A DNA stretch of 64,000 nucleotides from Roseburia sp. (GTDB lineage: Bacteria; Bacillota; Clostridia; Lachnospirales; Lachnospiraceae). Shown here one piece after another: positions 44,775 to 53,016 of the stretch. A program made the position numbers and the translations under genes. Location: NCBI GenBank assembly GCA_017937095.1, contig JAGBEG010000003.1, positions 1 through 64,000 on the forward strand. The letters run 5' to 3'. Within the stretch, counting starts at the first letter, position 1. Each line of letters starts with the position of its first letter. Under the pieces are notes generated by a model, which was not told the DNA's origin, did not search any database, and saw only the letters and a list, made by a program, of their open reading frames with translations.

Positions 44775-46073
44775 ATGGATCAGGAAGAGAGACGACAGAG
44801 AAGACAAAAAGATACCAAGAATGCGACGATCGTTTTTGTCGTATTCCTGTTGGTCGTACTGGCGCTTGTGGCAGGCGTGGTGTTTGCTGTCGGCAAGTTC
44901 GTGATTGGGGACAAACAGGACGAACCGCAGCCGACAGAGACGGGGACGCAGGAGACAGAGCAGGTGTCTGTAACGGAGGTTCCGGAGGCTCCGGTCGTTC
45001 CGGCGGTGGACCCGGTGATACAGCAGGCGGCGGAGACTGTCGCAGGGATGACACTGGAGGATAAGATTGCGCAGATGTTCGTCATTACCCCGGACGCCCT
45101 GACAGGCTATAACGGTGTGACGGCGGCAGGCGATACGACGAAGGCGGCATATCAGAACCGTCCGGTCGGGGGCATTATCTATATGTCCGACAATCTGACC
45201 GACAGGGAGCAGACGGCGGCGATGCTTGAAAATATGCAGGCAATCGCAGAGGAACGCACGGGACTGCCGCTTTTCCTCTGTGTGGATGAAGAGGGCGGAA
45301 GCGTTGCGCGGATTGCGTCCACTCCTGCGTTTGAGGTAGAAAATGTGGGCGATATGAGCGAGATCGGAGCGAGCGGTGATCCGCAGAATGCATACAACGC
45401 CGGAAGTACGATCGGGACATACCTTGCAGAGCTGGGCTTTAACGTGGACTTTGCCCCGGTGGCGGATGTACTGACAAATGACGATAATACGGCGATCGGG
45501 GATCGTTCCTTCGGTTCGGATGCACAGACAGTCGCCTCGATGGTGACGTCGGAGCTGGAAGGGCTTTCTGCGGCGGGTGTTTACGGAACGGTGAAGCATT
45601 TTCCGGGACACGGCGGTACGACGGGGGATTCCCACGACGGGGCGGTGACGACGGAGCGTACGCTCGAGGAACTGATGGCGGAGGAACTTGTACCGTTCCA
45701 GAGCGCGGTGAATGCGGGCGTTTCATTCGTGATGGTCGGACATATCTCTGCGCCGAATGTGACGGGCGACAACACACCGTCATCTTTATCCAAGATGATG
45801 ATTACCGATGTGCTGCGCACACAGATGGGCTATGACGGCATCGTGATTACGGACGCCATGAATATGAAAGCGATCACCGATCACTACAATTCCGATCAGG
45901 CGGCGGTGCTTGCCGTGACAGCGGGAGCGGATATGATCCTGATGCCCGCGGACTATGAGGCGGCTTATGAGGGGCTGCTTGCGGCGGTGCAGGACGGTAC
46001 GATTACGGAAGAGCGGATTGATGAATCCGTCAACCGGATCGTGCGCGTGAAGCTTTCCATGGGGCAGCAGTAA
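44775..46073 (+). CDS. Membrane-anchored GH3 glycosidase, beta-N-acetylhexosaminidase (NagZ) type
   Basis: 432 residues: a basic start, an uncleaved-looking membrane helix (about 17-42), an acidic Thr/Glu/Pro linker to about residue 72, and a single-domain GH3 barrel facing outside. The NagZ-type acid/base loop is visible as KHFPGHG followed by GDSHD (Asp285/His287), and the nucleophile is Asp360 (VITDAMNM). NagZ-like enzymes act on GlcNAc-containing muropeptides or chitobiose; beta-glucosidase members of GH3 are larger and lack this loop. It follows the mannan operon but has its own promoter, so membership of the locus is uncertain. Confidence 0.88.
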   Translation: MDQEERRQRRQKDTKNATIVFVVFLLVVLALVAGVVFAVGKFVIGDKQDEPQPTETGTQETEQVSVTEVPEAPVVPAVDPVIQQAAETVAGMTLEDKIAQMFVITPDALTGYNGVTAAGDTTKAAYQNRPVGGIIYMSDNLTDREQTAAMLENMQAIAEERTGLPLFLCVDEEGGSVARIASTPAFEVENVGDMSEIGASGDPQNAYNAGSTIGTYLAELGFNVDFAPVADVLTNDDNTAIGDRSFGSDAQTVASMVTSELEGLSAAGVYGTVKHFPGHGGTTGDSHDGAVTTERTLEELMAEELVPFQSAVNAGVSFVMVGHISAPNVTGDNTPSSLSKMMITDVLRTQMGYDGIVITDAMNMKAITDHYNSDQAAVLAVTAGADMILMPADYEAAYEGLLAAVQDGTITEERIDESVNRIVRVKLSMGQQ

Positions 46074-46141
46074 GAATAATTGCAATGATTTCATAAAAGA
46101 GCAGGATTTCGGGCAGAATGGAATTGACAGAACGGTCAATG

Positions 46142-46179
46142 AAAATCCCCGCCGTACTGTGGAGTACGGCGGGGATTTT
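46142..46179. terminator. Bidirectional terminator between convergent genes
   Basis: A perfect 17-bp stem (46142-46158 with 46163-46179) with a 4-base loop, ending in AAAA on one side and TTTT on the other. It serves both the GH3 gene and the AIM24-family gene. Confidence 0.92.
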
Positions 46180-46200
46180 GTATACAGCTTTTTGTGCAAT

Positions 46201-46953
46201 TTACAGCGGAGACATTAAGATCTTACCGGTTCCGCGGAAGACGTTGACAAGACCTTCGCCGGATACGGCGGAGCCGATTAAGCTCTTGCTGGAACGCTCT
46301 ACCGTGAACTGGAGCGTGTTGCTCCATGCGATTGCCATGTTGCCGTCGATCTTGATCTCATCGTTCTCGACCTCGAATACGATAAGCTCCTCCATCGGTA
46401 CAGGGCTTTCTAAGACTGCAAGACCGCTTCCGCTTAAGCAGAGGTTAAAAAGTCCCTCGCCGCCGAGCGCTGCGGAGGAGAGATTGCTTCTTGCGACAAC
46501 GTTCTGCTGGATTCTGCCGTCGCATGCAAGGAATAAGCCGTCCTCAAGTACAAGACCGCCCCACTCCTCGACATTCATAAGTAGGATGTGCTTGTAGGTC
46601 GGTTCTAACATCAGAAGTCCGTAGCCGTTGTACTCCGGCTTGGAAACAGATTCTTTCGTTACCTTTGCGGAGAGGGCTTTGCCGAGGAAATCGCCTACGC
46701 CCTTAACGCCGGAGCCCATCTGAATATTGCCGCCGGTCCACTGCATGGCGCCCGCCTGTAAGACCCATGGAGTACCGTTTAACTCGATTAAGACCTGACG
46801 CTGCCGAAGATTCATCTCGGAAGCGTAGTAAGCGGCGATTGCCGTCTGCGGCGTAACGCTTAAATCACGCTGGTACTCGAATACCTTTACATTGCCCGAA
46901 GCAGCGATCTGCTTCATATTCGGGTTGTCAAATAAGTTTTTGCATCGAAACAT
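46201..46953 (-). CDS. AIM24/DUF124-family protein
   Basis: About 250 residues, rich in beta-strands, of the AIM24 (DUF124) family, with repeated Gly-rich turns (MQWTGGNIQMG, SAALGGEGLFNLCLSGSG, VSGEGLVNVFRGTG). The bacterial function is unknown; the fold is a trimer-like beta-prism that may bind lipid or scaffold membranes. The ATG at 46953 is preferred because GGAAGG lies 7 bases upstream; in-frame ATG 46959 is nearly adjacent to it. It is convergent with GH3 and divergent from GH2, and probably unrelated to sugar use. Confidence 0.85.
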   Translation of the reverse strand: MFRCKNLFDNPNMKQIAASGNVKVFEYQRDLSVTPQTAIAAYYASEMNLRQRQVLIELNGTPWVLQAGAMQWTGGNIQMGSGVKGVGDFLGKALSAKVTKESVSKPEYNGYGLLMLEPTYKHILLMNVEEWGGLVLEDGLFLACDGRIQQNVVARSNLSSAALGGEGLFNLCLSGSGLAVLESPVPMEELIVFEVENDEIKIDGNMAIAWSNTLQFTVERSSKSLIGSAVSGEGLVNVFRGTGKILMSPL

Positions 46954-47182
46954 TTTCATACCTTCCTTTGTGTGTATTTGGACGCCGCGGATGCCCCGCG
47001 CGGCGCAGGGCATCCGGATGAGCCGGAACCCTTTATTTCAGTATATAGAACGGACGGCGAAAACGCAATTTGAATCTATTTGAAAAAATGAATTTTTGAA
47101 TTATATTTTCATGAAAATGGAAGTATAACAAAAATTGTACCAATTTTGCTAAAAAATATCTAAAGATTTACACAGGGCTTTA

Positions 47183-47191
47183 TGCTAAGAT
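47183..47191 (+). promoter_or_regulatory. Candidate extended -10 for the GH2 gene
   Basis: TGCTAAGAT lies 53 bases before the GH2 start in an AT-rich 291-bp divergent gap (46954-47244). No clear -35 was seen; a TTTACA upstream is only 13 bp away. Confidence 0.3.
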
Positions 47192-47244
47192 ACAAATAGC
47201 TGAACAAATGAAATCTGGCTGATTGCTATGGAGGGATGCGACGC

Positions 47245-49512
47245 ATGAGAGAAGTAATCAATTTTAACACAAAGTGGGCTTTTACCAAGGAAGCAACGGA
47301 GATACCGAAGGAGATGCCGCAGAAGTGGTACTGGGTAACGCTTCCGCATTGCTGGAACGAGATTGACGGACAGGACGGCGGCAACGACTATTACCGCGGC
47401 ACCTGCTATTATGCGAAGGAGCTTGAGAAGAGGGACCTGCCGGAGGCGGACCGCTATTATCTGGAGCTTCGCGGAGCGAACTCTTCCGCAGATGTGTATG
47501 TCAACGGCAGGAAGCTTGCACATCATGACGGAGGTTATTCTACCTGGCGCGTTGATATGACAGAGAGCCTTACAGAGCAGAATCTGATCGTCGTTGCGGT
47601 GGACAACAGCGCAAATGAGACCGTATATCCGCAGAATGCAGACTTTACATTCTACGGCGGAATTTACCGCGATGTGAACATTATTGCAGTGAGCGAGTCA
47701 CACTTTGATCTGGATTATTACGGCGGACCGGGCATCCGTGTGACGCCGGAGATCAAGGGAGACGATGCGAAGGTGGAGATCGAGGTCTACCTTACAAATG
47801 CAAAGGCGGGACAGACGCTTGTATATACAATCCGTGATGCAGAAGGGAATATTGTGGGCGAAGTAAAGAGCGCCGCAGAGGATACAAAGGCAGTGATGGA
47901 GATTCCTTCCGTACACCTGTGGAACGGAAGAAAAGATCCGTACCTCTATACCGCAGAGGTTTCCCTTGCGGACGGTGAGGATGTGCTCGATACAGTTTCC
48001 ACACGTTTCGGATGCCGTACCTTTGAGATTGACCCGGAGCGTGGATTTATCTTAAACGGCAAGGATTATCCGCTGCGCGGCGTATCACGCCATCAGGACA
48101 GATGGGGCAGGGGAAATGCGCTTCTGCCGGAGCACCACAGAGAGGATATGGAGCTTATTTGCGAGCTTGGCGCTACGACGATCCGTCTCGCACATTACCA
48201 GCACGATCAGTATTTCTATGACCTGTGCGACGAGAAGGGACTTGTGATCTGGGCGGAAATTCCGTATATTTCCTCGCATATGCCGGGCGGACGCGAGAAT
48301 ACGATCTCCCAGATGAAGGAGCTTGTGGTACAGAATTATAACCATCCGAGTATCGTGGTATGGGGACTGTCGAACGAGATTACGATGACAGGAAGCTCTA
48401 CGCCGGATCTGCTGGAGAACCACAATATCTTAAATGATATGGTACACGAGATGGACAAGACCAGACTGACGACGATGGCGGTCGTATCGATGTGTGATAT
48501 CCACGATCCGTATATCCAGATTCCCGATACGGTATCTTACAATCACTACTTCGGCTGGTACGGCGGAGATACTTCGATGAACGGTCCGTGGTTCGACAAT
48601 TTCCACAAGGAGTTCCCGAATATCCCGATCGGTGTCAGCGAGTACGGCTGCGAGGCGCTCAACTGGCATACCTCCGACCCCAAGCAGGGCGATTATACCG
48701 AGGAATATCAGGCATATTACCATGAGGAACTCATTAAGCAGCTCTACACCAGACCGTATCTGTGGGCGACCCACGTATGGAATATGTTCGATTTCGGCGC
48801 GGATGCGAGAAATGAGGGCGGCGAGAACGGACAGAACCACAAGGGACTTGTCACCTTCGACCGCAAGTACAAGAAGGATTCCTTCTATGCATACAAGGCG
48901 TGGCTGTCTGACGAACCGTTCGTTCACCTCTGCGGCAAGCGCTATGTAGACCGCGTGGAAGATACGACGAAGGTTACGGTATACTCGAACCTTCCGGAGG
49001 TCGAGCTGTTTGCAAACGGCAAGAGCCTTGGCAAAAAGACGGCGGAGGATCATTTCTTCTATTTTGAGGTGCCGAATGCAGGAGAGACAACGCTCGTTGC
49101 CGTAGCGGGAGAGTGCAGGGATGAGAGCCATATCCGCAAGGTAGATACCTTTAATGAAGAGTACCGCTTAAAGGAGAAGGGAGCGATCCTGAATTGGTTC
49201 GATATCACCGCGCCGGAGGGCTATTATTCGCTCAATGATAAGCTTTCCGATATCATGAAGTCCGAAGACGGAAAGAATCTCTTCATGGGTCTGATGTCTA
49301 AGATGATGGGCGATATGGCAAATAAGGATAATGACGGAAATCCTGCAGGAGCAGCGATGGCGAATCCGAAGATGATGGATATGATGGGAGGCTTTACGGT
49401 CATCCGCCTTATGAATCTGCTCGGAGCGGCAGGACCGAAGGCAGAAGTGACAAAAGAGCAGCTTCTCGGATTGAACGCACAGCTCAATCAGATCAAGAGA
49501 GTTGACTGCTAA
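47245..49512 (+). CDS. GH2 beta-glycosidase (probable beta-galactosidase) with extra Met-rich C-terminal region
   Basis: A 755-residue GH2 enzyme: sugar-binding jelly roll (LPHCWNEIDGQDGGNDYYRG), immunoglobulin-like domain, and catalytic barrel with acid/base Glu378 (WGLSNE) and nucleophile Glu466 (SEYGCE). Beta-galactosidase is most likely, but GH2 also includes beta-mannosidase and beta-glucuronidase, and the pocket does not settle this. No signal peptide. After the usual Ig-like domain (to about residue 645) comes an unusual tail of about 110 residues with clusters of Met, Gly and Ala (MSKMMGDMA, NPKMMDMMGG). ATG 47245 is preferred to 47236 because GGAGGG abuts the latter. Confidence 0.88.
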   Translation: MREVINFNTKWAFTKEATEIPKEMPQKWYWVTLPHCWNEIDGQDGGNDYYRGTCYYAKELEKRDLPEADRYYLELRGANSSADVYVNGRKLAHHDGGYSTWRVDMTESLTEQNLIVVAVDNSANETVYPQNADFTFYGGIYRDVNIIAVSESHFDLDYYGGPGIRVTPEIKGDDAKVEIEVYLTNAKAGQTLVYTIRDAEGNIVGEVKSAAEDTKAVMEIPSVHLWNGRKDPYLYTAEVSLADGEDVLDTVSTRFGCRTFEIDPERGFILNGKDYPLRGVSRHQDRWGRGNALLPEHHREDMELICELGATTIRLAHYQHDQYFYDLCDEKGLVIWAEIPYISSHMPGGRENTISQMKELVVQNYNHPSIVVWGLSNEITMTGSSTPDLLENHNILNDMVHEMDKTRLTTMAVVSMCDIHDPYIQIPDTVSYNHYFGWYGGDTSMNGPWFDNFHKEFPNIPIGVSEYGCEALNWHTSDPKQGDYTEEYQAYYHEELIKQLYTRPYLWATHVWNMFDFGADARNEGGENGQNHKGLVTFDRKYKKDSFYAYKAWLSDEPFVHLCGKRYVDRVEDTTKVTVYSNLPEVELFANGKSLGKKTAEDHFFYFEVPNAGETTLVAVAGECRDESHIRKVDTFNEEYRLKEKGAILNWFDITAPEGYYSLNDKLSDIMKSEDGKNLFMGLMSKMMGDMANKDNDGNPAGAAMANPKMMDMMGGFTVIRLMNLLGAAGPKAEVTKEQLLGLNAQLNQIKRVDC

Positions 49513-49521
49513 AGGATAAGC

Positions 49522-49602
49522 TTCCGGCATGCCGGAACAAAGATAAGAAGAGAAAAAGGGGCGCACCCGGATATGTATATGACATGTCCGGGCGCGCCCC
49601 TT
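49522..49602. terminator. Bidirectional terminator and adjoining palindrome
   Basis: A 16-bp stem (49556-49571 with 49587-49602, one mismatch) is flanked by AGAAAAA and TTCTTT, serving the GH2 gene and the convergent AraC gene. A perfect 16-bp palindrome TTCCGGCATGCCGGAA lies at 49522-49537. Confidence 0.8.
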
Positions 49603-49610
49603 CTTTGCGT

Positions 49611-49709
49611 GCGCTGCGATTTGCCGCCGTGCGTTACGCTCTGCCGCCGTGCGCTGCGTTCTGCCGCCGTGCGTTACGCTCTGCCGCCGTGCGCTGCGTC
49701 CTGCTGCTT
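49611..49709. repeat. Five tandem 20-bp repeats at the AraC 3' end
   Basis: The unit GCGYTRCGYTCTGCCGCCGT repeats at 49611, 49631, 49651, 49671 and 49691 (the first and last units diverged). Copies alternate between two versions, giving a 40-bp higher-order period. The array spans the stop codon of the AraC gene, whose C-terminus (AAHGGRA) is read from repeat DNA. Confidence 0.9.
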
Positions 49710-50678
49710 TCTCGCGGAATCCGGCGTCTGCTCGTGCGTCGGCGGCGTCATCCATCCGGTACACTTTAAGAGCGAGCGGTCGCGGATGCACGACATCTGG
49801 CTGCGGTACTGCGAGGGCTTCATGCCGACAATTTCCATGAAGTGCCGGTTAAAGCTGGAAACAGAGTGAAAGCCGATTTCCTCGGAAATCTCAAGTACCG
49901 GCATCTCCGTGGTGCGCAGCAGATGCGTCGCATGGGTGATGCGGATGCGGTTTACATATTCAAGCGCGCCAAAGCCCATGATCTGGCTGAAGGTGCGTCT
50001 GAAATGCGTCGGGCTCATGTGGCACATATCGGCAAGGCTCTCCATCGGGAAATCCTGCATGTAATTTTTGCGGATATAGTAGATGGCGGGCGCGATGGAA
50101 AGCGAGTTCTCATGCGATTGAATCGTACCGATGCCGGTGTCCTTTGCGGTGGCGTAGATGTTCATCAGCTTCATCATCAAAGAGAGCATCAGTCCGCGCA
50201 CGGAGAACTGAAAATTGTTGTCCTTCTCCGTCATTTCCCGGATGATTTCCGTCACGAGCATATAGATATCCGGGTATTCTGCGCGCGGCAGAATCGCACA
50301 ATAGCTGCGTATCAGCTTAAGAAGCATATCGCCGTTTGAGATGATGTCCAGCGGAAAATACGGCGCGAACAGCTCCTCGATATTTACGAACAGATAGGAC
50401 CATTTGCTCGCGGTGCCGGGTGAGGAGTAGGTCGTGTGCGCGACGTCGCTCGCCACGATCGTGACGTCCCCGGCATGAAACGGGCAGGAGGCGTCGGCAA
50501 ACTCCATTGTGCCGCTGTCGGTTTCACACAGACCGATCTCCAGACAGTTGTGGAAATGCAGCGTTCCCGATGGAATATCGGAGATGTGCCAGTTGTCCCC
50601 TGAGAGCAGTATGATCGGAAAATATGCGGGCAGTGCATAGTTACGGTATTCGATAGTGGTATGCTTGGGTCTTGACAA
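49674..50678 (-). CDS. AraC-family regulator of the rhamnogalacturonan locus, TTG start
   Basis: About 334 residues: N-terminal cupin-type sensor (LHFHNCLEIGLCETDSG, FHAGDVTIVASDVAHT) and C-terminal AraC helix-turn-helix pair (LADMCHMSPTHFRRTFSQIMG, EIGFHSVSSFNRHFMEIVG). The TTG at 50678 is the likely start because AAAGGAGT lies 7 bases upstream; a GTG at 50708 has no such site. The last residues after HTH are low-complexity and come from the tandem repeat. It is divergent from the importer operon across a 356-bp AT-rich region and should activate it. Confidence 0.88.
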   Translation of the reverse strand: MSRPKHTTIEYRNYALPAYFPIILLSGDNWHISDIPSGTLHFHNCLEIGLCETDSGTMEFADASCPFHAGDVTIVASDVAHTTYSSPGTASKWSYLFVNIEELFAPYFPLDIISNGDMLLKLIRSYCAILPRAEYPDIYMLVTEIIREMTEKDNNFQFSVRGLMLSLMMKLMNIYATAKDTGIGTIQSHENSLSIAPAIYYIRKNYMQDFPMESLADMCHMSPTHFRRTFSQIMGFGALEYVNRIRITHATHLLRTTEMPVLEISEEIGFHSVSSFNRHFMEIVGMKPSQYRSQMSCIRDRSLLKCTGWMTPPTHEQTPDSARKQQDAAHGGRA

Positions 50679-51034
50679 GATGATGACTCCTTTCCGGTAA
50701 AAACGCACAGAAGTATGTGCCTGTATCTGAGGATATTATACAATATGAATAAAAGAAAGGCAAATAAACAAAAAGACGTTAGAAAATTGCACAACGGCAA
50801 TTTGAAAATGGAAAAAGTTGTAAATGAAGATAAAAGAAGAAAAATAAAACCAGAAAATATACATAATGCACAAAAAAAAGTATTTGCAAAATGTATGATT
50901 TGTATAAAAATACTGTTGTAATAAAAAATAAATGGTCGAAATTGCAAAGTTTTAGACGAAATGCAAATAGATATGGCGTTGGATATTTTGTATAATAGCA
51001 TCATAAAGAGAGGGGAACGAAAAGGAGTGAGGAT
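50679..51034 (+). promoter_or_regulatory. AT-rich divergent control region of the importer operon
   Basis: TATAAT at 50991-50996 lacks a proper -35. Just upstream lie two TGCAAA direct repeats (50943-50948 and 50962-50967, 19 bp apart), and a further TTGCAAA occurs at 50884-50890. Two repeats about two helical turns apart next to the -35 position are the usual arrangement for AraC-type activators. The rest of the stretch is simple A-rich sequence without a credible gene. Confidence 0.6.
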
Positions 51035-51967
51035 ATGATGCAGACAAAGAAATCAAAACCCAAGGAAAGCCTGGCATTGTATATGAAGAAGAACTGGCAG
51101 TTATACGCGCTGATGGTGCTGCCGCTGCTCTTTATCTTCATATTTAAGTACGGCGCTTATTTCGGACTTACGATAGCGTTTAAGGATTACAAAGTAGCCA
51201 AGGGCTTTGCCGACAGCGAATGGGTTGGCTTTAAGATTTTCGAGAAGGTCTTTCGACATCGCGATTTCGGAAAATCGGTGTGGAACACGCTGCTTCTTAA
51301 TATTCTGGACCTGGTATTCAGCTTTCCGATGCCGATTATTCTGGCTCTGATTTTAAATGAGATCCGCTGCAAATGGTTTAAGAAATTAACGCAGACATTG
51401 TTATATCTGCCGCATTTCTTATCCTGGGTCATCATCGGAGCACTTGCATATCAGTTGTTCTCTGTGAGCAACGGCGTTGTCAATAACCTGATTTCCAATA
51501 TGGGCGGAAGCCCGATTCCGTTTTTACAGGATGATACATGGTGGCTGATCTCCTATATTCTGATCGGCGTATGGCAGTCAATGGGATGGGGAACGATCAT
51601 CTATCTCGCGGCGATTACCGGAGTCAATCCGGAGCTTTACGAGGCGGCGAGGGTAGACGGCGCAGGGCGATGGAAACAATGCCTGCATGTAACGCTTCCC
51701 TGCATCCGCAGCACGGTCGTTACACTGCTTATCATGAATCTCGGCAAAGTAATGCAGGGTTCCTTCGAACGAATCTATGCATTGATGAATGCGAAAGCGA
51801 CAGAGTATACGACAACGATTCCGGTACTTGTTTATCGCTGGGGTATTGAGGGCGGTAAGTTCTCAGAGGCGACTGCGCTTGGATTATTCCAGTCTGTGAT
51901 TGGTCTGATTCTGGTTCTTCTGGCGGACTTTATTGCAAAGCGTCTCGGCGAAGACGGATTGATTTAA
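51035..51967 (+). CDS. ABC importer permease 1, LplB/YteP type
   Basis: A 310-residue CUT1 permease with six hydrophobic segments and EAA loop LYEAARVDGAGRWKQ (about residues 203-217). The N-terminal signature LMVLPLLFIFIFKYGAYFGL is typical of the LplB/YteP group used for pectin-derived and complex polysaccharide fragments in Bacillus and Clostridia. ATG 51035 and 51038 are both possible after AAGGAGTGAG. A second permease and a large binding protein complete the importer. No ATPase gene is present. Confidence 0.9.
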   Translation: MMQTKKSKPKESLALYMKKNWQLYALMVLPLLFIFIFKYGAYFGLTIAFKDYKVAKGFADSEWVGFKIFEKVFRHRDFGKSVWNTLLLNILDLVFSFPMPIILALILNEIRCKWFKKLTQTLLYLPHFLSWVIIGALAYQLFSVSNGVVNNLISNMGGSPIPFLQDDTWWLISYILIGVWQSMGWGTIIYLAAITGVNPELYEAARVDGAGRWKQCLHVTLPCIRSTVVTLLIMNLGKVMQGSFERIYALMNAKATEYTTTIPVLVYRWGIEGGKFSEATALGLFQSVIGLILVLLADFIAKRLGEDGLI

Positions 51968-51979
51968 GGAGGTGGCAGT

Positions 51980-52900
51980 ATGAGTGATATCAGTATGGGT
52001 ACGACAAAGCATAAAAAGGCATGGACAGCAGCCCGCAAGAAAAATCTCGCGATTGATATTTTCTTCTATGTGCTGCTGACGGTGATCGCATTGATCTGTC
52101 TGTTCCCGGTCGTTCACGTATTTTCGAAGTCTATCAGTGAGGAATCGTATGTTATTGCGAACAAGGTCGTACTTTTCCCGAAGGGATTTTCCCTGAATGC
52201 GTATCAGAAGATTTTCGCGGACTCATCGATTCTGCGTTCGATGTTCGTAACAGTTGTTGTGACAATCAGCTTTACGGTAATCGGAATGTTCTTAACGGTC
52301 TGCGCGGCATATGCGCTCAGCCGAAGAGAGTTAAAAGGCAGAAAGCTGATGACGTTCCTTATCATGCTGACGATGTACTTCACAGCAGGAACCATCCCGG
52401 ATTACCTGTTGATGAACAACTTACATATGTTAGACACCTGGTGGTGTATGATTCTTCCGCTGTGTTTTGCACCGTATAACCTATTGATTATGAAGACGAA
52501 TTTCCAGGCGAGCATACCCGATTCTCTCGTGGAATCAGCCGTCATCGACGGCGCGGGACATTTCCGCATTCTGGCAAGCATCGTACTTCCGCTTTCCAAG
52601 CCGATCCTTGCAACAATTGCATTGTTCTATGCGGTAGGACGCTGGAATGCATATCAGGATGCGCTGTACTATATCAAGCAGAGAACGGATTTAAGACCGC
52701 TTCAGTTAAAGCTTTATTACCTGGTCGTATCTGCACAGGAGTCCTTCCAGGCAGAGGGCGGCAACGTCGGGGTATTGACAAATCCAGAGGTATTAAAAGC
52801 GGCGTGCGTAATCTTCGCGACGCTCCCGATCGTCTGCATCTACCCGTTCGTACAGAAGTATTTCGTACAGGGAACGATGGTCGGCGCGGTAAAGGGTTAA
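51980..52900 (+). CDS. ABC importer permease 2, LplC/YtcP type
   Basis: 306 residues, six hydrophobic segments and the EAA-loop region VESAVIDGAGHFRILASIVLP (about residues 178-198), ending KYFVQGTMVGAVKG as in LplC/YtcP permeases. AAGGAGG is placed 7 bases before the ATG, 12 bp after the first permease. It works as a heterodimer with it. Confidence 0.9.
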   Translation: MSDISMGTTKHKKAWTAARKKNLAIDIFFYVLLTVIALICLFPVVHVFSKSISEESYVIANKVVLFPKGFSLNAYQKIFADSSILRSMFVTVVVTISFTVIGMFLTVCAAYALSRRELKGRKLMTFLIMLTMYFTAGTIPDYLLMNNLHMLDTWWCMILPLCFAPYNLLIMKTNFQASIPDSLVESAVIDGAGHFRILASIVLPLSKPILATIALFYAVGRWNAYQDALYYIKQRTDLRPLQLKLYYLVVSAQESFQAEGGNVGVLTNPEVLKAACVIFATLPIVCIYPFVQKYFVQGTMVGAVKG

Positions 52901-52924
52901 GTATAAGCCCGGCATAAGCCGGAA

Positions 52925-52944
52925 GGGAAGCGGTGCCGCTTCCC
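52925..52944 (+). other. Hairpin between permease and binding-protein genes
   Basis: GGGAAGCGG (52925-52933) pairs perfectly with CCGCTTCCC (52936-52944) with a 2-base spacer and no T tract. It probably protects the transcript or sets unequal gene dosage. Confidence 0.6.
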
Positions 52945-53016
52945 ATGACAGATGAATGGTTTTGGTAAGGCGCAGGGCGTCTGAAACCAGAGTAAATAAA
53001 TACAGGAGGGTTATTT

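Noticed and set aside
49584-49869. Arg/Ala/Cys-rich plus-strand reading frames over the 20-bp repeats
   Set aside because: They are produced by the tandem repeat, have no ribosome binding site and overlap the AraC gene antisense.
50715-50921. Lys-rich 68-residue reading frame in the AraC/importer gap
   Set aside because: A-rich intergenic DNA, no ribosome binding site, and low-complexity Lys/Asn composition; treated as control region.
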